Shown one piece after another: positions 57,955 through 64,000 of a DNA stretch of 64,000 nucleotides (within the stretch, counting starts at the first letter, position 1; every line of letters starts with the position of its first letter). The DNA lies in NCBI GenBank assembly GCA_022605955.1, contig JAKCOZ010000003.1, forward strand, positions 38,714,761 through 38,778,760. The letters are read 5' to 3'. Below the pieces are notes generated by a model that did not search any database, was not told where the DNA came from, and saw nothing but the letters and a program-made list of their open reading frames with translations. This stretch comes from Rallus limicola. Lineage: Eukaryota > Chordata > Aves > Gruiformes > Rallidae. The translations under genes were made by a program, and so were the position numbers.

Positions 57955-60250
57955 TGGATCTTTGCACCTACAAGCGGAGGGTGGGTGCTGGACCTTGTTT
58001 TCACTAACAAGGACGGGCTCTTTTGGGAAGTGAAGGTCGGGGGCAGCTTGGGACAAAGGGACCATGAAATGATCGAGTTCAAGATCCTGAGTGGAAGCAG
58101 CAAGCCAAAAAGTAGGATAGCTACCCTGAAGAGCTAACTTTGATCTCCTCCACAACCTAATAGGAGTTATCCCATGGGCTAGGCTGTTAGAAGGAATGGG
58201 AGCCTGTGAGAGCTGGCTAGCATTCAAACAGCGCTTCTTCCAAGCACAGGACCAGTGCATCCCTTTGAGCAAGAAATCAAGAAAGAGAGGCAGAAGACCT
58301 GCGTGGATGAGCAGGGAGCTAATGAATAAACTCAAAAGGAAAGAGGAAGGTCTATGGATTGTGAAAAAAGGGGCTGAGCACCTGGGAAGAATATAGGAAT
58401 GTTGTCAGGGCCTGTAGGGATGTGACTAGGAAGGCTAAAGCCCACTTGGAAGTGAAGCTGGCAAGGAACATAAAGGATAATAAAAAGGGAGTTTTTAGAT
58501 ATGTGAATAGTAAGAGGATGACCAGGGATAATGTGGGTCCACTGCTGAATGAGACGGGTGTCCTGGTAACGGGGGATGCTGAGAAGGTGGAGATACTGAA
58601 TACCTTCTTCGCTTCAGTCTTCACCTCAAAGACCCCTTGGGACCCTCAGACACTGGATGAAAGTAGGAGTGTTTGGGAAATGAAGAGCTTTCCTCTGGTT
58701 GAGGTGGGGGTGGTCCAGGAGCATCTCAGAGGGATCAATGCACATAAATCCATGGGCCCAGATGGGATGCCTCCATGTGTGCTGAGGGAGCTGGCAGAAG
58801 TGATTGCTGAGCCACTCTCTATCATCTCCAACAGGTCTGAGGACTGGAGGATAGCCAATGTCACTCTGGTCTTTAAAAAGGGCAAGAAGGAGGAACCTAG
58901 TAACTATAGGCCAGTCAGCCTCATTTCTGACCCTGGAAAGGTGATGGAACAGCTTGTTCCGGATGCCATCTCCAAGCAATTGGAAGAGAAGAAGGTCATG
59001 AGGAGTAGTCAGCATGGATTCACCAAGGTTGAATCACCAAGGCTTGACCAATCTCATAGCCTTCTATGATGTCATAACCGGCTGGGTAGATGGAGGGAGA
59101 GCAGTGGATGTCATCTACCTTGACTTCAGCAAGGCTTTTGATACTGTCTCCCATGACATCCTGATAGCAAAGCTGAGAGAGTATGGGATAGATGAGTAGA
59201 CAGGGAGGTGGATTGGGAACTGGTTGTCGGTCTGAGCTCGAAGGGTGGTGATCAGTGGAGCAGAATCTGACTGGAGGCCTGTGACTAGCGGTGTTCCCCA
59301 GGGCTCAGTGTTGGGTCCAGTCCTGTTTAATATCTTCACTGATGACCTTGATAAGGGAATAGCATCCACCCTCAGTAAGTTCCAAATGATACAAAGCTGG
59401 GAGGAGTGGCTGCCACTGCACTGCCATCCAGCGAGACCTGAACAGGCTGGAGAGCTGGGCAGGGAGAAACCAGATGAGGTTTCATAAAAGCAAGTGTAGA
59501 GTCTTGCACCAGGAAAGGAACAACCGTTTGTATCTGTACAGGCTGGGGGATGGCCTGCTGGAGAGGAGCTCTGCAGAGAAGGACCTGGGGGTCCTGGTGG
59601 GTGACAGGTTGGCCATGAGCCAGCAGTGTGCCCTGGGGGCCAAGAGAGCCAATGGGATCCTGGGGTGCATCAGGAGTGTGGCCAGCAGGTCACAGGAGGG
59701 GATCCTCCCCCTCTACTCTGCCCTGGTCATGCCCCAACTGGAGTATTGTGTCCAGTTCTGGGCTCCCTGGTATAAAAAGGACAGGGATCTCCTGGAGAGA
59801 GTCCAGCCAAGGGCTACAGGGATGATGAAAGGCCTGGAGCATCTCTCCTATGAGGAAAGGCTGAGTGAACTGGGACTGTTCAGCCTAGAGAAGAGAAGAC
59901 TAAGGGGGGACCTAATTAATGTTTATAAATATCTTAAGATGGGATGCAGGGGGAATTGGCCAGGCCCTTTTCAGTGGTCTGTGGAGACAGGACAAGGGGC
60001 AATGGTTGCAAGTTGGAACACAGGAAGTTCTGCACCAACATGTGGAAGAACTTTTTCCCAGTGAGGATGACAGAGCCCGGGGACAGGCTGCCCAGGGAGG
60101 TGGTGGAGTCTCCTTCTCTGGAGATATTCAAGACCTGTCTGGACACCTATCTGTGCAATATGAGCTAGGGAGCTGCTTTGGCAGGGGGGTTGGACCCGAT
60201 GATCTCTCAAGGTCCCTTCCAACCCTTATGATTCTGTGATTCTATGATCT
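57955..60250 (+). mobile_element. CR1 LINE, about 2.3 kb, longest copy here
   Basis: This CR1 starts inside the endonuclease domain ('cttgttttcactaacaagg', the LDLVFTN.. segment) and runs through the full reverse-transcriptase region to the 3' end. It terminates with 'gggggttggacccgatg', 'atctctcaaggtcccttcc', 'aacccttatgattctg' and 'tgattctatga'. Full CR1 elements are usually about 4.5 kb with two ORFs, so the 5' UTR, ORF1 and the N-terminal endonuclease are missing. ORF2 is broken by several frameshifts and stops. The 3' part (about 59560-60250) is homologous and inverted relative to the copy at 56986-57690. Confidence 0.95.
57960..60165 (+). pseudogene. CR1 ORF2 (endonuclease C-term + RT), broken
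   Basis: Segments in order. Endonuclease C-terminus, 57980-58137: LDLVFTNKDGL, then GGSLGQRDHEMIEFKIL, where the DH pair of the APE-type endonuclease is visible; stop at 58135. Linker, 58196-58396: FKQRFFQAQDQCIPLSKKS and GRRPAWMSREL. RT fingers and palm, 58422-59069: [45 protein letters not shown]; frameshift at about 59025. Then 59041-59199: [16 protein letters not shown]; stop at 59197. Then 59245-59487: [22 protein letters not shown], but the FADD site at 59381-59391 is lost through a one-base deletion. C-terminal part, 59474-60064: [57 protein letters not shown]. Later [14 protein letters not shown] in another frame (59944-60168). Not functional. Confidence 0.9.
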
Positions 60251-63200
60251 CCAGTGCTAGCCAATTATTTGACAAAAGATTGAAGAATGTCCTTTCACTT
60301 TTAATTTTGACAAGTTTGTTTATGTTTACCACTCGAGCAAGCAATTTTGCACTAAATTTAGTTATGGGTTTTATATAAATTTTCAAGGAAGGGCTGGTAG
60401 GACAAATTGCAGTCATTAGTTTAAATCAAGTACTTCTCAACGATGTTTGTTTCTTCAAATTGGAAACTGAAGATTAATCATAGCAGACTAGCTACAATTT
60501 CCTCCTTTAAATGTTTGATATCTCCAAAAAGATTACATCACTGTTGTATGTGTCTTAACCTTTGACTCTTGGATAAAATTGATGTGTCCATATTTGTATT
60601 TCATATATCCTTGTCAGTGTTAAAAATGCTAGCTTTTCTCATGTTCAGTGAGTAAACGTAAGCCAACGTACAGCTTTTCCACTAAGGACCTTTTCTACTT
60701 CATATCACTGTGTACGCAAAGCAAAGAAAGAGGAGGAAGCTCAGAGAACTTCTTTGTGGAGACTGTTTCTGTCTCTTCCAATGACGAAAGATGTTTAGTT
60801 ATCCTTCAGGAGATTTCACAATCTGGTGATACTTTTGGATGCAAAAATATTCTTACATATTAACATAGCTAAGATACTCTTGCAGCAACAAAGACTGGGA
60901 TGAGTGGGTTTTAATCTATGTCAGACTGGGAGACTTACCATTTCACATGACCCATGTCTCGATTTGAAATTGGATTACTGCTTTGCACCCTGAATTAACC
61001 TAGACAGTAAATCAGCTAGGAAGCTGTAGTTTGTATACAATGGAAACCCTCTTTTTTTTTTTTTTTTCCACGGAATGCACTGTTCTATTGCGGGTTTGCT
61101 CTTTGGACTCTTCCCCCCTTAAGAGCAACAAAACACAGATTTAGCTGGATGTTTATTTGAAGAATGGCAAATCCATTTTGGACACTTTGGGAATCCCTAA
61201 ATGTGTGTCACAGTCTGGATTTGAAATTTGTTGCAGATTCAATGCAACGGTGCTGTTAAAACATTGATTTACATTGCAGACTGCAGTCGCTTCAGAAATC
61301 GCTATACTCAGGCTGATTAGAATGACTAATGAAAATATTAGCAATAAAAAAGACCTTTACTGCTTGGAAAAACCTCAGAGTCTTCTTTTCCTTCTTCATC
61401 TGTCTGCTTTTAAAAAGTAGTCTTATATTTAGCATCACAGTTCTCTGGGTTCACAGAGAAACCTGATGATAGGCAGTTAGTTCTGCAAGGAGATGATCTC
61501 AGTCCATGGTTTAAGAACAATCATGTTACCAAATCCTAGAAAAAAAAACAACTTGTGCCACCAGACAAGATTTGGCTAGCTGAATTTTTTGCTAAAATCC
61601 CACCAAACACTCCTCATCAAGCAGCTGCAATGTGTCAGTAACACAAAGAGACAAAACCTGTGCTGTGGCAGCTACAGCCTCTCATCCTGGAGCATGTCCA
61701 AGCCACCAGCCTCAAGGCAATTCTGGGACAGCCACTTTCTCCTCTTCCTCATATAAGAAGTATTAACAAAGTCTGGGACAGAGGGGGAGAAAACAAACCA
61801 AAAAGTTCTGTAGCCTAATGTATAGGAAGTTTTCCCTGAGTAAAGAGGTCCTGGCTGTTTGTGAAGAACCACAACTACTGAACATAATGTTGGGGGTTTT
61901 TAAAACACATTCAGGTTTCCTGACCTTCATACATGACAGAAATGTTACTTGCTAGGGCTGACAATATTCCTGTGTGAAATGAGCTCATAGACGAATAAAG
62001 TTCCTGGCTTAGGGGAGAGAAATGTGGAGACAGGTGTCAGGGGGAAACCCAGGTCTCTAAGATTCTTGGTCACTCCTCTTTCACCACTGTGGTGTCAGAG
62101 AGCTGTACATCGCAGTTCGTGGTCTCTGTGACAAGGCTGGTTTACTCTTGAAACTACCTGATACAGTTGGCAGCAACTGTTCTACAAGTAAATGAGATTA
62201 GGAGAATGTGAGCCACTAGCAGTGACACCCATGGGTGTGAGCAGACATATACACAGGCATTTGAAAACAAACTGGGGGGAAGCCCCACCCCAACCCAAAC
62301 AACAAGAAGAATTTTCTTTTTTGCATTCTTCCTCTTTCTTTGCATGAACATAAGACAACAATATTTTCCACACCTGTTTAGTAGTGGAACAGGGCTGCTC
62401 TCAGACAGCAGGGAAGTCTGCACTCATAACGGCAGAGACCCCTATTTAATTGACACAGAGTGTACTGCAACTGACTCCTGCTTCCCTTCTGCCTTGAGAC
62501 AAGGCAACGGTGCTTTTAGCACCCACATGGTGGCACGATGGCATGACAAACATTGCCTTCTACCCAGTCAAACTCAGAGGCCAAGTACCTGACAGAGGCC
62601 TGAATTTATGCTTTGGAGCATGTTTTGTGAAGCACCAATGCACTCAATTGGGTGTTAACTGGATGTGTGATTTTATTTATATGCTGGCAACTGAGCCCAA
62701 AATTTCTTTTGATATTAAATTGTTTACTGTTTAATCTGTTGCTTTTATTTGCTGGCAGGGGAGTGAGGACCTCAAAAGCTCTGAACCAGGACCACAGAAC
62801 AAAGCGGATACTCAACATATGGGAATTCCAAGGCAGGATTCTATTTTATGGAGAATCAATGTTGAAGTAACACTCTTTGATCCCTTGCTTCCACAGACCT
62901 GAGCTGCCATGAACTCAGCAGACAGCAGATGCACTTACTAATTACTGCTAATTGCTCCTGTCTAGACATCATGTAAAGAAACCACCAGCCTTGTTTACAA
63001 ACCAGCAAATACCTGCATACCCTTCTGGTATTATTCTGGATCACTGTGCGATAAGTCACCAGTGCTGACTTTGCACACAACAGTGGCAGCAAGAATAACG
63101 GTCTGCATCATTTCTGCAGTAACATAGACAACTGCGTAAAGTGAAGAGAACTGGAGAGTCAAGCACTCTGCTGCTGCCGATGTTTATTTTCCTTCATCAA

Positions 63201-64000
63201 ATCTATACTGTGTTTTTTTAGTTTGCACCACAGGAACAAGTAGTTTTCTGCATTAAAGTCTCGGTGGAATGTCTATGAATGAGAAATGCTTACAAAGATG
63301 TCTTACAGCATGTGAAAACCTCAAAGGGATTGTGTGGCAAAATCAGCTAAACTCAACTACTTTTAAAAGTGGATCATTCAATTTTGCCTGGTTTCTTTTA
63401 AACTAAAACCAGTTTAACTAGAAAATTCTAGTACCTGTCACTCTGTGGTGAAAAAAACTAACAAAACAACCCAATAAATTTCTTGTGATTAATTTCACAA
63501 AAGAAAAAACTGAGATGGACTTTCACAAAGTTGAAAGTTTTAGCCATGCCTTTCTGGATTGTGTGAAAAATTCCAGCTGATGGCTTCCTGCCTCCTTAAG
63601 AGAAATCTGGCCCAAATGTCCTTTATTGAACCTTTATTTAGCATCAAGTTGGTGTTTTTCCAGAAGTTTTGAAAAAAAAATTCTCTATCTTTGAAACCCA
63701 GTGCCTTTCTCACCCTTTCACCCTTCTTCAAAATGCTTTGTCTTCTGCCAGACCACCTGAATTTATGAAGACCTTCGTATTCACCATTTGTTTTAATTGG
63801 AATTAAGTATTTTATTCTCTCCTACAGCTCACTGAAAGGTTGTGCATAAAAAGAAGCCTACCGCACTCAAATAAAGCCTACCTACTCTGTAATTTTGAGA
63901 CCCTTCTACTTCAGACCAAAGTGCATTTTCTCTTGTAATCCAAACCTTATCCCATATTCCCCTAAAAACAGCAACAACAACAAAAATAACATGCGTTGAT
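60251..64000. other. Non-coding stretch, no gene recognised
   Basis: AT-rich DNA with no recognisable transposon, RNA gene or host exon. Open frames are all under 90 codons and without motif. A T16 run lies at 61052-61067. The right edge ('acagcaacaacaacaaaaat') is a small CAA-rich patch. Confidence 0.55.
61052..61067. repeat. Poly(T) run (T16)
   Basis: An uninterrupted run of 16 T. No adjacent minus-strand retrocopy body was recognised. Confidence 0.9.

Noticed and set aside
58422..60064. Reverse-transcriptase-like frames as a retron, retrovirus or novel RT system
   Set aside because: The flanking endonuclease C-terminus, the order of motifs and the ATTCTATG-type 3' end identify an ordinary, broken CR1 LINE; there is no LTR, gag or protease.

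Overview
The window reads as bird (avian) nuclear DNA. The diagnostic evidence is a set of CR1 (chicken repeat 1) LINE retrotransposon copies. They carry the avian 3' end (a 'ggtcccttccaac' block followed by short ATTCTATG-type repeats) and ORF2 reverse-transcriptase peptides such as [16 protein letters not shown] and [20 protein letters not shown]. The rest is AT-rich, low-complexity-laden sequence with frequent stops in all frames, as expected of an intergenic or deep-intronic part of a macrochromosome. I cannot name the species or chromosome. I found no bacterial genes, CRISPR, operons, tRNA or rRNA, and no protein-coding exon of a host gene that I can recognise.

Layout. 1-5.5 kb: unannotated sequence with an A-run, a C-rich/G4-capable tract and a short duplication. 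5.5-5.8 kb: old CR1 3' end followed by a TG/TA microsatellite. 9.29-10.35 kb: about 1 kb CR1 on the minus strand. 17.45-18.07 kb and 18.57-19.48 kb: two plus-strand CR1 copies about 0.5 kb apart. 21.5-22.07 kb: an unexplained locus open in both directions. 22.2 kb: a 100-bp CR1 tail. About 22.3-42.2 kb: 20 kb with no recognisable transposon, holding a 51/52-bp tandem duplication, A/C- and T/C-rich tracts and short ORFs of no clear meaning. 42.2-43.1 kb: another CR1. 47.5 kb: (AT)20. 52.1-52.4 kb: a very decayed CR1. 56.0-56.1 kb: two small tandem duplications. 56.75 kb: A29. 57.0-57.7 kb (minus) and 57.95-60.25 kb (plus): a head-to-head CR1 pair. The plus copy is the longest in the window and spans the endonuclease C-terminus through the reverse transcriptase to the 3' end. 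60.25-64 kb: unannotated.

All CR1 copies are 5'-truncated and their ORF2 is broken by stops and frameshifts, so none can move by itself. I did not find a novel biological system. The observations most worth checking are the bidirectionally open locus at 21.56-22.07 kb, the inverted CR1 pair at 57-60 kb, the G4-capable tract near 4.9 kb, and several recent-looking tandem duplications. GC and divergence statements are by eye; no alignment or database search was run.
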